Translations under genes and position numbers: made by a program
The notes under the pieces: model-generated
Seen by the model: only the letters and a program-made list of their open reading frames with translations
Database searches by the model: none
What the model was told of the DNA's origin: nothing
Shown: in pieces, positions 33,729-42,727 of the stretch
How the letters are laid out: every line of letters starts with the position of its first letter
Position numbering within the stretch: the first letter of the stretch is position 1
Assembly: GCA_039028975.1 (NCBI GenBank)
Contig: JBCCHB010000065.1
Span: forward strand, 23,157-87,156
Direction of reading: 5' to 3'
DNA from: JAHBNG01 sp039028975
Lineage (GTDB): Bacteria > Chloroflexota > Anaerolineae > Caldilineales > Caldilineaceae
Length of the DNA: 64,000 bases

Positions 33729-35144
33729 TCACTGACTCTCCAAGTTGGGTTGCGGGATTTTGGCTTCAACTGAATTGCGCCAAGCTTTCAATCTGGCGTG
33801 TAGCTCTTTGGTGCGCTCGGGTTCCGCAGTGGCCAAATTGTTCTGCTCGCTAATGTCACTCTCTAAGTCGTATAATTCCAGCCGTCCGTCTTCAAAAAAC
33901 TCGATTAGCTTATAGCGGCCAGAACGAATTGATGAACCTGGCGTGCCGCCTTGGTTGCCATAATGTGGATAATGCCAGAAGATGCCATCTCGGTCTAAGG
34001 TATTGCTTCCCTTCAGTAAAGATAAGAAGCTTGTACCGTCAACATGCTGTTCTGGAAGGGCCGATGCGCCAACGCTTTCTAGCATAGTCGGATAGAAATC
34101 AGGACTAGTCACTGGCTCATGGCAGAGGCTCCCAGCTTCCACAATACCTGGCCAGCAGACCAGCAGTGGCTCTCGGGTTCCGCCATCATACATCCAACCT
34201 TTGCCCTCGGCCAATGGGCTGTTGCAAGTCGGTGATCCCTCGGATGTGGCCAATCCACCATTGTCTGAAGTGAAAAAGATGAGGGTATTCTCAAGTTCGC
34301 CCTTCTTTTCCAAGAGATTGAGAATACGCCCAATATTCTCGTCCATACTCTCAATCATGGCTGCATAAACCGGGTCCGATTGGATGACGCGACGGGTGAC
34401 CCGCAGATGCTTCTTGTGCTCTGCAGGAAAGTACTCTCCCTCGACTAAAGCGGTCTCTTTATCCAATCCTGCTAGGCGGGCCTTCTTCTCATACTTGCGT
34501 ATCTTTTCATCCTTGGCCTGGATGGGCGTATGAACCGTATAGTACCAGAGGTTCAAAAAGAAGGGTCGCTTATCCTCCTCTTCACTATGTCCACCTATCA
34601 GTTCAAGAACCTGATCGGTCAAATAGTCGGGTAGGTATGTGCCCTCTTGCACAGGAGCATCCTCCAACCCCGGGATGCTCCAGGGGCTAAAGTAGCCTCC
34701 CCTCCCAGGCGATCCCATGTGACATCCACCAACATTTACTTCGAAGCCGTGCTCCGTTGGCAGATGTCCGTCATCACCCAGGTGCCACTTACCGACGTGC
34801 CAGGTCGCATACCCCTCTTGATTCAGCGCTTGAGCAATTGTCAGCTCGCTGTGGGGCAGTTCTCGTAAATAGGGGACATCCACCAATCGGCCTCGGTTAG
34901 GATGCGAATTTCCACCCCAGTCGATCCAGTTGGTAATGCCAACCGTGGCCGGATATTTGCCAGTAAGCAGGCTAGCGCGAGTGGGTGAGCAGACGGGACA
35001 TGCGGCATAGGCATTTGTAAACCTCATTCCATTCGCAGCAAGGCGATCCAAATTTGGTGTCTCATAAAAGGTGCTGCCATAACATGAAAGATCTTTCCAA
35101 CCCAGATCGTCTATTAGGATAAAGAGTATGTTTGGTTTTGACAT
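33729..35144 (-). CDS. Sulfatase (formylglycine type)
   Basis: 471 residues. The sulfatase signature CSPTR has its future formylglycine at Cys52. The metal ligands start with Asp12-Asp13 (LIDDLG). Other family motifs: ASLLTGKYPATVG, GKWHLGDDG and FFTSDNGG. It cleaves sulfate esters, probably from a polysaccharide. No signal peptide is visible, so it may be cytoplasmic. The first of three sulfatases on this strand. No formylglycine-generating enzyme is encoded in the window. Confidence 0.93.
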   Translation of the reverse strand: MSKPNILFILIDDLGWKDLSCYGSTFYETPNLDRLAANGMRFTNAYAACPVCSPTRASLLTGKYPATVGITNWIDWGGNSHPNRGRLVDVPYLRELPHSELTIAQALNQEGYATWHVGKWHLGDDGHLPTEHGFEVNVGGCHMGSPGRGGYFSPWSIPGLEDAPVQEGTYLPDYLTDQVLELIGGHSEEEDKRPFFLNLWYYTVHTPIQAKDEKIRKYEKKARLAGLDKETALVEGEYFPAEHKKHLRVTRRVIQSDPVYAAMIESMDENIGRILNLLEKKGELENTLIFFTSDNGGLATSEGSPTCNSPLAEGKGWMYDGGTREPLLVCWPGIVEAGSLCHEPVTSPDFYPTMLESVGASALPEQHVDGTSFLSLLKGSNTLDRDGIFWHYPHYGNQGGTPGSSIRSGRYKLIEFFEDGRLELYDLESDISEQNNLATAEPERTKELHARLKAWRNSVEAKIPQPNLESQ

Positions 35145-35506
35145 GTTTATCTTTCCATTGTGATCTACCCTGAAAATAACAAAGATGAAAAGATTAGAAA
35201 GGTTAAGAATCTGCGCAATCTCATAATCTTTGTTCGATCTTCATCCTTCTGTCTTACGGTTTGATGCATGAATGTCTGCCCAGAAAGATGGAACATGGAT
35301 TAGATGGAATAGCAGGTTCTTTTCCATCTTCCATGGTGCTGCGTGATTCATGAAAAACAACTGATTACAGAAATAGTACCATAGTACCAGTGATCTGAGT
35401 GGCGAAATCTGATATGATACAACAGCCGTATTGGCTCCGATCAGGTTGTGCCTATCGACCCGATATACCCAGCTTGGTTCTTTGAATTAACGGAGTAGAA
35501 GTAGAT

Positions 35507-35674
35507 ATGAATGATCAAATAGACTTCCAGTTTTTCTGCACCATGTTTCTCTTGGCGGGGGTCAGCACGTCCGCCTCAGTTATGTTAACAGTTGGTGCAA
35601 TACCTCTTAGCGTCGTATGGCTTCCCATCTATGGTTCGATCTTTGCAGCCCACCTGTTTGCCGAGCTGCTGTAG
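35507..35674 (+). CDS. Candidate 55-residue membrane protein
   Basis: The ORF starts at ATG 35507 with cggag about 12 bases upstream and ends at TAG 35672-35674. After MNDQIDFQ the protein is almost wholly hydrophobic (FFCTMFLLAG, ASVMLTVGAIPLSVVWLPIY, GSIFAAHLF), giving one or two membrane helices. It lies alone between two sulfatases on the other strand. No homology recognised. The rest of the 560-base gap shows no gene. Confidence 0.4.
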   Translation: MNDQIDFQFFCTMFLLAGVSTSASVMLTVGAIPLSVVWLPIYGSIFAAHLFAELL

Positions 35675-35705
35675 ACAACTTTCTGAAACAGGTTGCTGAG
35701 ATAAA

Positions 35706-37064
35706 TTACTGCAAAAAGTCCCCACTTTGTATCTGCCAATCAGATAAGATAGCAGATAAGCGTGCGACCTCCGCTTGGTAGGCTCTTTCACCAGACAGAT
35801 CCTTTAATTCCCAAGGATCATCCTTTATGTGAAACAGTTGAATTCGATCCGACCCCTTCCTTGTAATAGGTGAAGGGGTGTATTGAATATATTTCCACTC
35901 ACCGTCTGTCACCATCCGCTGCACATCCCGATAGACGGAGAGGACGCTCTCTCGTCCTTTCGTCTCTTGCCCACGCATCTGTGGGACAAGTGTTTCACCT
36001 TCTACAGTGGATGGGGTGGGTACTTGGGCCAACCCACAAAGCGTGGGAAAGATGTCCATTTGATAGGCCAGACCATGAACCTCTTGCCCGACAGGGATAC
36101 TTGGTCCCGAGATGATCAGTGGGATGCGCACACTGTGATCATACATGTTCTGCTTACCCATTAGGCCATGTTGCCCCACAGATAGACCGTGATCTGACGT
36201 ATAAACCACAATCGTATTCTCATCGAAACCGCAGGTAGCGAGTGAATCAAGGAGCCGCTGGATTTGGTTGTCCTGATGGGTGATCATGGCATAGTAGTCT
36301 GCCATATGTCGTTGAATGGCTTGATGGGTACGTGGGAAGGCCGTTAAGGTTTCATCACGAAGCACCATATCACCATTGTCAAAAGGATGCTCTGTAGCAA
36401 AGTTCGGCGGTATGGGCATCTCGTCAGGGAGATACATATGGCTGTAAGGTGCAGGGGCCATTCGTGGGTCATGGGGTGATGTTAGGGAGACATAAAGGAA
36501 AAATGGCTCATCATCACCTAAACCCTCTGCTGCATGACTCGCCAAGAAATCAATGGCTGTGTCACAAAATAGCTCGGTAGAGAAGCCGGTTGCTCGGGTT
36601 CGGTTCTCAGCGGGGTAGGCACCTGAGGGATCGTATTGATGAACCGGAACCCGATCTTGGTCGCACATCCCCCCAAAGAAGATATTGCCACCGTCGGCGA
36701 AGCAACGATTAAATGAAGCCCTGTCGTTATGCCACTTGCCTGTGCCAAAGGTGGAATAACCGTTCGAACGAAATGTCTCTGGTAAGAGCGTGAAGGAGGG
36801 ATCGATAGTTAGATGGCTGCCTCCTTCCACCATTGCACCTGGCGTCGCCCGAAAAACGCTGGCACCAGTGTGGACGGCCGCTCGGGTGGGGACACAAACG
36901 GCCCCTGATAGTCCACCCATAATGTACGTATGCCGAAAAGCGGTTCCTTGTCGTGCCAAGCTATCAAGTGCAGGTGTCTGGACAACCGGATCACCAAAGG
37001 CGCCGACGGCGTCATGACGATGATCATCGGCGATGATAAAGAGGATATTGGGTCTTTCTGACAT
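35706..37064 (-). CDS. Sulfatase (formylglycine type)
   Basis: 452 residues. The signature CVPTR has its formylglycine precursor at Cys57. The Asp13-Asp14 metal site (IIADDHR) and TSDHGLSVGQHGLMGKQNMYDHS are typical of the iduronate-sulfatase/choline-sulfatase-like group. No signal peptide is visible. The substrate is probably a sulfated sugar. It is separated from the neighbouring sulfatase by 560 bases, so it likely has its own promoter. Confidence 0.93.
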   Translation of the reverse strand: MSERPNILFIIADDHRHDAVGAFGDPVVQTPALDSLARQGTAFRHTYIMGGLSGAVCVPTRAAVHTGASVFRATPGAMVEGGSHLTIDPSFTLLPETFRSNGYSTFGTGKWHNDRASFNRCFADGGNIFFGGMCDQDRVPVHQYDPSGAYPAENRTRATGFSTELFCDTAIDFLASHAAEGLGDDEPFFLYVSLTSPHDPRMAPAPYSHMYLPDEMPIPPNFATEHPFDNGDMVLRDETLTAFPRTHQAIQRHMADYYAMITHQDNQIQRLLDSLATCGFDENTIVVYTSDHGLSVGQHGLMGKQNMYDHSVRIPLIISGPSIPVGQEVHGLAYQMDIFPTLCGLAQVPTPSTVEGETLVPQMRGQETKGRESVLSVYRDVQRMVTDGEWKYIQYTPSPITRKGSDRIQLFHIKDDPWELKDLSGERAYQAEVARLSAILSDWQIQSGDFLQ

Positions 37065-37182
37065 ACATTCTCCTATTGAATACTCAGCAGTCCGCAGACA
37101 GCTTGTCCCCGTGAAGACAGGGATTGGTCGCTTAGTCCACAGTCGGTGCTGTCGATGTCACGCCTATTACGGTCTACTGGTG

Positions 37183-38145
37183 CTAATACCACAGCCCACT
37201 CGTGTAGCGCCAGCGTGGGCGCTGCGCCACGCGTGCCAAGTCAGCAGGAGCAAATTGCCAAACGGGTTCTTCTTCCATCACAATGGCTGGTGCTTCCTTT
37301 CCAGCTAGCGCATAGAGCCGCTCTATACGGTCGTCCGTATTGGGATGGGTACGAAAGATGGAGGGATTTGGCTCTCGGTGTCCTGGCACGAGCACTTGGC
37401 GCAGAAGGTTAGTCTGGGTGTGCTCTAATTTACTAAGTGCGCTAGCTAGCCCTTCTGGATCACCCGTAAGCTCTACGGCACCCACGTCGGCATCGAATTC
37501 TCGGGTTCGTGAAAGGGCCAATTGGAGCAGATCGACAAGAATGGGCGTAATAATTAGCATTAGAATGCCAAACCAGGGAATTACACTATAGCCCATAAAG
37601 AGCAAGGGAAGATTGATTATGAGTAGAAACTTGCCCACAGACGAAAAGAGGTGTGTAACCCGACTGATGATATCGGCAAAGCCCATCACCCACATATCGT
37701 TATGATCGACGTGGCTTAATTCATGGGCCAAAACCCCTACCACTTCTTGTAAATTTAGATTGCGTAGTAAACCATCGGTCAATCCAATGGCGGCGTTCTT
37801 GTCCACGCCAACCGCAAAGGCATTGAGCATCTGGCTAGGAACGTAATAGAGCTGAGGAACAGTCTTCAACTCTGCCCGTTGAGACAAAATTTCGGTCAGT
37901 CGATATAGTTGAGGTGCTTCCCGTTTGCTCAAGGGGCGGGCGTTGTAGAGACGCATGACGAGTTGCGGTGAAATTCGTTGCCCAACGAAAAGCAGAATGA
38001 GACCGATGATCATCATCCAGACCAGACCAGTCGTGCCAAAGAGCGAGTAGCCAAGTAGAGCCAACAGAGCCAGCATGGCAACAATTAACAATATCGAATG
38101 GAGGACGTTGCGGATACGGTGATTATGGGTTCGATTCTCAATCAT
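37183..38145 (-). CDS. htpX: M48-family zinc metalloprotease, HtpX-like
   Basis: 320 residues. Two N-terminal transmembrane helices (residues ~15-55) are followed by the zinc site HELSH at 141-145, with two further hydrophobic stretches after it. The third ligand region is REFDADVGAVEL. HtpX degrades damaged membrane proteins at the cytoplasmic membrane. Length and topology fit. It stands between sulfatase genes without obvious functional linkage. Confidence 0.92.
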   Translation of the reverse strand: MIENRTHNHRIRNVLHSILLIVAMLALLALLGYSLFGTTGLVWMMIIGLILLFVGQRISPQLVMRLYNARPLSKREAPQLYRLTEILSQRAELKTVPQLYYVPSQMLNAFAVGVDKNAAIGLTDGLLRNLNLQEVVGVLAHELSHVDHNDMWVMGFADIISRVTHLFSSVGKFLLIINLPLLFMGYSVIPWFGILMLIITPILVDLLQLALSRTREFDADVGAVELTGDPEGLASALSKLEHTQTNLLRQVLVPGHREPNPSIFRTHPNTDDRIERLYALAGKEAPAIVMEEEPVWQFAPADLARVAQRPRWRYTSGLWY

Positions 38146-38156
38146 GGGTTGGTCGT

Positions 38157-38243
38157 TTAGGAATCGGAATTAAATAACTTGTGCATAAGATCTCTCAATC
38201 CTTCGAGATGACATGCCCAACTTATTTAATGCTCATTCCTTAG
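38157..38243. repeat. Family C palindromic repeat, nearly identical to 60622-60705
   Basis: aggaatcggaattaaataac at the left and cttatttaatgctcattcct at the right. Over about 80 bases it differs from the copy at 60622 at two positions that I can see. It lies upstream of htpX. Confidence 0.8.
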
Positions 38244-38317
38244 TCTGTTAGTCAGTGAATAATCTAGGTCAGTACATGCACCACGTATCGTAGTCCATCT
38301 ATTTTCCAGGAACAGCC

Positions 38318-39670
38318 TTAAGAATTTATCTCGATGACGGAATCTCGAGGGGAGTGGCCGTCTGGGTCGTTGATTTTACTACCCATGGGTGCAGCAACTT
38401 GTCCCGATTCAAGCAATGGATCATCCGTATCAGTCATCCATCTATCCAGCCGTTCATTCAGCTCAGAGAGAATTCCACTCTTGCTCGGATCCGCCACGAG
38501 GTTGTTCATCTCATGGGGATCAAAGAGTAAGTCGTAGAGCATCTCTTGTTCTCGGGTTTGTTGACGCCATTCATGCTCTAACAAAAATTCTTTGGAGGGC
38601 GTGTCATCAACGTTTGGCAAAACCAAGTGGGCACGATTGTCATAACGACGGATGTACTTATAGCGCTCTGTGCGGACCGCTCGCATCGGTTCATAGGCAG
38701 CATGATAGTTTACTTCAGCAAAGACCTCCTGATGAATCTGCGGCACGTCACCAGATATGAGCGGTTGAAGTGCTTGGCCTTGCACGAATTCAGGCACTTC
38801 AATGCCACATGCTTGATATGCGGTAGGCACCAGATCAATTAAGCTGACCATAGAGTCAATGGTTTGCCCTTGAGGAAAGCCAGGCCCCCGAACCAGCAGA
38901 TAGACAGCCGTGCCTCGATCCGTCAGATTACACATGTGCTGAGGAAATTGCAACCCATGATCAGAGAAACAGAAGACAACTGTATTCTCAGCCAACCCCG
39001 TTTCATCCAACGCCTGTAGCACTGCGCCATAAGCGTTATCCATGATGCGGGCCGCGGAACGAAGATCGGCGGCTTCCGCGCGGGTCACTGGCCAGTCAGG
39101 AAAAGATGTGACAGGCGAAAGATAACGAGCATCCTCTGACGGATAGCGATCTGGCTCAGCTTCTGGAAAAGGTCTGTGAGTCTCATTCAGTCCCATGGAG
39201 AGGAAGAAGGGAGTGTTTGGTTCATTATGCGAGTAATTGCGGAGGAAATCTGCGACAGCCGATGCAGCCCCCAACTTGTCCATTGTCTCTGGATAGTTCG
39301 TGTCGTCCCGAGAGAGAATTTGCTCGTAGCCGACAGTTGCCGTATCGAGTGCCGTATGCTCTACACCAGCAACTGCTGTATGGTACCCATTTGCCTTCAC
39401 GACTCGAGCAATATGTTGCTCATAATCAGCCATGGGGAAGCCGCGATGCGCCAGCCCCAACATCCCAGCAGAATGAGCAAACATACCGCTCAAAAAAGCA
39501 GCTCGGCTTGGTGAACAGGTAGGGGCAGCTGCAAACGCTTTTCTAAAGAGCACGCCTTCCTTGGCTAACCGCATCAGATTCGGTGTGGGAATCGTGTAGC
39601 CATAAGGCTGCACAAACTGCCCTGTATTGTGAGAGTGCATAAAGAGAATATTGGGACGTAGATTTGCCAT
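38318..39670 (-). CDS. Sulfatase family protein with altered metal site
   Basis: 450 residues of the N-sulfoglucosamine sulfohydrolase-like group. The formylglycine motif CSPSR has Cys52. Later motifs are FCFSDHGLQFPQHMCNLTDRG and RGPGFPQGQ. The N-terminal metal ligands, normally two Asp (for example IDDLG), are replaced by the sequence MHSHNTGQ at residues 11-18. Either calcium is bound differently or this is a divergent subgroup. A family A fragment abuts the start codon. Confidence 0.88.
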   Translation of the reverse strand: MANLRPNILFMHSHNTGQFVQPYGYTIPTPNLMRLAKEGVLFRKAFAAAPTCSPSRAAFLSGMFAHSAGMLGLAHRGFPMADYEQHIARVVKANGYHTAVAGVEHTALDTATVGYEQILSRDDTNYPETMDKLGAASAVADFLRNYSHNEPNTPFFLSMGLNETHRPFPEAEPDRYPSEDARYLSPVTSFPDWPVTRAEAADLRSAARIMDNAYGAVLQALDETGLAENTVVFCFSDHGLQFPQHMCNLTDRGTAVYLLVRGPGFPQGQTIDSMVSLIDLVPTAYQACGIEVPEFVQGQALQPLISGDVPQIHQEVFAEVNYHAAYEPMRAVRTERYKYIRRYDNRAHLVLPNVDDTPSKEFLLEHEWRQQTREQEMLYDLLFDPHEMNNLVADPSKSGILSELNERLDRWMTDTDDPLLESGQVAAPMGSKINDPDGHSPRDSVIEINS

Positions 39671-39671
39671 C

Positions 39672-39716
39672 TAGACTCAGCTCCGTTTGAATACCTGCCA
39701 ATTATATTCGGGACGA
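39672..39716. repeat. Family A left-end fragment
   Basis: agactcagctccgtttgaat matches the family A left end; the right half degenerates at cgggacgactc. Confidence 0.45.
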
Positions 39717-39752
39717 CTCAACCATCCAACATTCACCACCCACAATCAGCCA

Positions 39753-40649
39753 TCAACTCTTTGATGCTGCAATGTGCTGGGCAATCTGATCGGCAAAGCG
39801 GGTTTCGCTATTGTCTTCAGGCACGTACCCGATCACTTTACGAGCATTGACGATGCTCCAGAAGGCATGGGTATTGTCACTGATGCCGTAGAAGATCTGA
39901 AAAGGCACGCCATGTTCATCGCGGATATCTTCTGTCTCAATACTCTTGACAAAGAGCTGCTGCATGTCTCGGTCGCTGATATAGACACCCAACGAGCGTC
40001 GCATACAGCGTAGATCTCCCAGCGAACACGCGGCCACGTCTGTCTCGCGCGGGCCACCGATGCGAATCTGCACGTTCTCTAACTGATGGCCAGCTTCTGG
40101 AGCGGCTCCGGAGGTGAAGCTACTGTTGGGACGTGCCTGTTTGCCCGTCGCAAAGACAAATCCCAAATGTTCGTAAACCTCTTTCGCCCAGCCATAGTAG
40201 TTATCAGAGAGTGCCCGGCCGTTGGGATCCACAAAGTCCCAATCGCCATCCAAGATCAACGGTTCATAGTAATCTGCGGCATGATTGGATGAAGCGACCA
40301 CGACCCGCCCGACACCCTCTTCCAAGGAGGTTTGGTAGATATTGTAGGCCATTTGCACATTGGCAAACTCATCGTCAAATCGTTGGTCGGAAGAGCGAGA
40401 CGCCCGCGGATTGGAATTGCCCACAAAGGCAAAGTGGACAACCGCATCGCAGCCTTGAAAGTGTTGCCTGTAAGCATCTCGATTCTTATCAACTAGATCG
40501 GCAATCTGGACATCAGGCATCACTTCGCCCGCACGGTTGGTATTCCGCACATCGAGTAAAACCACATCATATCGTTCTTGCAGTGCGGGGAGTACTTGAC
40601 CAGCAATCTTGCCGCAAGCTCCGGTAACGAGCACTTTTCGTCGTGTCAT
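39753..40649 (-). CDS. NAD-dependent epimerase/dehydratase-family oxidoreductase
   Basis: 298 residues, extended short-chain dehydrogenase type. The nucleotide motif is VTGACGKIAGQ, a slight variant of GxxGxxG. ASSNHAADYY is followed by the catalytic YYGWAK. It probably acts on a sugar nucleotide or sugar acid (uronate dehydrogenase-like enzymes share this form). Its start overlaps the glycosyltransferase stop by four bases (ATGA), so they are cotranscribed and coupled. Confidence 0.88.
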   Translation of the reverse strand: MTRRKVLVTGACGKIAGQVLPALQERYDVVLLDVRNTNRAGEVMPDVQIADLVDKNRDAYRQHFQGCDAVVHFAFVGNSNPRASRSSDQRFDDEFANVQMAYNIYQTSLEEGVGRVVVASSNHAADYYEPLILDGDWDFVDPNGRALSDNYYGWAKEVYEHLGFVFATGKQARPNSSFTSGAAPEAGHQLENVQIRIGGPRETDVAACSLGDLRCMRRSLGVYISDRDMQQLFVKSIETEDIRDEHGVPFQIFYGISDNTHAFWSIVNARKVIGYVPEDNSETRFADQIAQHIAASKS

Positions 40650-41632
40650 TGTGTTTCCTTTGGTGTGAATGAAGTAATCGTACTTTTGGGCGGCTGATCC
40701 GCCAATCTCTTTTCCAGTTGGGTAATTCGTTCACCCTGGGTAACGATAAGCTCTGCCAAAAAACCAACCAGCAACAGCAAAACGCTGATAACTGTTAAAA
40801 TTCCAGCCGCTATAAAAATGGGTCGTTTTTGGGTATCCGTCAGAACGTAGAGTCCACTTAGAAAGAGGAAAGTGAGTAGGCTGATGATTAACCCAGCCAA
40901 GCCTAGTCCGCCAAAAAAGCGCATGGGTGCTTGGCTGAAGGTGAGCAAAAATTTCAGCACCAGCATATCCAAGAAGCTAATTGGGATTCGGCTCAAGCCA
41001 AACTTACTGCTGCCAGCCTCACGTACTTTATAAAAAGTGGGGACTTCGCCAATACGAAAATTCTGGTGGGCAGCAATCATCAGAATAAAGCGGTGCCAGT
41101 CGCTCCTTAGTGGCGGTAGGCTCTCGATGACTTCGCGCCGCATGGCCTTAATCCAGTTACCGTCGTGTACGTCTACTCCACCTACATAATGGGTCACCCA
41201 GTTGTAGATGCGGCTGGCCATAACTTTGCCATCATTCCGATCCTGCCGCCAGCCAGCTACCACGTCCAACTTCTCACGCTCCATATAATTGACCAGAGCC
41301 GGCACGTCCACCAGCGGGTCTGACTCCATATCTGCCGGAATCAGAATGACAATATCCCCCTGGCTAGCGCTAAACATACGCTGAAGAGCAGCCGTCATGC
41401 CTTGACCACGGCGGTGGGTAAATACGCGTAAGTTGGGATGAAGGTCCGAGAGTTTAGTCAAAATCGCGCCTGTCTCATCAGTGCTTCCATCGTTGACAAC
41501 GAGAACCTCACCATTACGTCCCATATTGCAAAACGCGTCCATGCTGCGCTCCACGACTTGAGCAATGGTTGCTTCTTCATTGCGGGCCGGGATGACGACT
41601 GAAATTGTTGCGGGTTGGCTAGGGTCAGCCAC
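40646..41632 (-). CDS. Family 2 glycosyltransferase with two C-terminal membrane helices
   Basis: 328 residues. A GT-A domain (SVVIPARNEEATIAQVV, VVNDGSTDETG, ILIPADMESDP) is followed by two transmembrane helices (~235-295) and a short charged tail. This is the architecture of dolichol/undecaprenyl-phosphate mannosyl- or glucosyltransferases, which load a lipid carrier with sugar. It is upstream of the epimerase-like gene in a two-gene operon. Confidence 0.9.
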   Translation of the reverse strand: MADPSQPATISVVIPARNEEATIAQVVERSMDAFCNMGRNGEVLVVNDGSTDETGAILTKLSDLHPNLRVFTHRRGQGMTAALQRMFSASQGDIVILIPADMESDPLVDVPALVNYMEREKLDVVAGWRQDRNDGKVMASRIYNWVTHYVGGVDVHDGNWIKAMRREVIESLPPLRSDWHRFILMIAAHQNFRIGEVPTFYKVREAGSSKFGLSRIPISFLDMLVLKFLLTFSQAPMRFFGGLGLAGLIISLLTFLFLSGLYVLTDTQKRPIFIAAGILTVISVLLLLVGFLAELIVTQGERITQLEKRLADQPPKSTITSFTPKETQ

Positions 41633-42015
41633 GGATACATCCTTGGTCTAGGGATTGAATGATTGGATATTGGTTAGCTTATTATATATTTGGTCGGATA
41701 GCTTCACAAAACAGAGGCTGTTAGCGGATTTGGGGAATGGATTAAACCGCGGCCCTGGTTGTTCTCCTACAAGACTGGCGTTCCAAGGAATTGGATCCAC
41801 TATTAGGCAGAGTAATTTGGGGCATGCTCATGGTTATCCTGAATACCATGGTCATCCTGAATACAGGAGTGCAAATTGTTTGGATTTTCCGAAGACATCC
41901 GAATTGTGAATTGTGAACGCCATTTGCCATTCTACTAGGAATGAGTTGCAAATAGCTTGCGCGTTTCAATCGGGTGTAGCCCCTTCAAGTGCTCAAGTTA
42001 TTTAATTCCCATTCC
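41633..42015. other. Gap without a gene
   Basis: No supported coding region. It contains a short direct repeat (ggttatcctgaatacc and ggtcatcctgaatac, 41831-41866) and, at its right end, a diverged family C element (taggaatgagttgc ... atttaattcccattccc, 41936-42016). Confidence 0.45.
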
Positions 42016-42669
42016 CTAAAAAGGGAAATCGATCTCATCTAAGGTAACCAACCCTTGTTTGAGGGCATAGAGCATGGCTTGGTTGCGGTGGGCAAGGTGA
42101 AGTTTAGAGAGAATACGTCCGATGTGGGTTTTGACGGTCTCTTCGCTAATGGAGAGGGTTTCGGCGATTTCTCGGTTGGTACGTCCGTGGGTCAGCCGCT
42201 GGAGAACTTCTTTTTCTCGAGGTGTCAGCTCATCGATGATTTGCGTGCGCTCGACCAACTCTTCCATGACGTGGCCAGCCACCTGAGGATCGAGCACGGT
42301 TTGGCCGCATGCAGCACCCCGTACGGCCTCCAACAAGGTAGCGGGATCCGCATCTTTTCGCACGTAACCGATGGCACCTTCTCTCAATGCACCAACTAGT
42401 CGTGCTTCATCAGTTGAGGCGGTGAGAACAACAACTTGGGTCTGAAGTGAACGAGAACGGACTTGCTTAGTTGTCTCAATGCCGTCAATCCCTCCGGGCA
42501 AGAGTAGATCCATGATGACGACGTCTGGTTGCCATGCGTTGAGCTTTGTTAGCAGCTCTTCGCCACTAGGCGACTCACCAATGACCTGAATGTCTGAAAA
42601 GGACTCAAGAAAGTTACGCAGACCACGACGTACAATATGGTGATCGTCAACCAAAACCACGGAAATCAT
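42016..42669 (-). CDS. NarL/LuxR-type response regulator
   Basis: 217 residues. A receiver domain (SVVLVDDHHIVRRGL, phospho-acceptor Asp in VIMDLLLPGG, LTAST, and Lys in YVRKDAD) is followed by a LuxR helix-turn-helix (LTPREKEVLQRLTHGRTNREIAETLSISEETVKTHI). ATG 42669 has gaggag 12 bases upstream. It lies 58 bases after the kinase gene and is surely its partner. Confidence 0.95.
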   Translation of the reverse strand: MISVVLVDDHHIVRRGLRNFLESFSDIQVIGESPSGEELLTKLNAWQPDVVIMDLLLPGGIDGIETTKQVRSRSLQTQVVVLTASTDEARLVGALREGAIGYVRKDADPATLLEAVRGAACGQTVLDPQVAGHVMEELVERTQIIDELTPREKEVLQRLTHGRTNREIAETLSISEETVKTHIGRILSKLHLAHRNQAMLYALKQGLVTLDEIDFPF

Positions 42670-42727
42670 TTCACGAATTTTGCTCCTCACTTCATTAATT
42701 TTGACTATTTTAACGTATTCCCAAACC

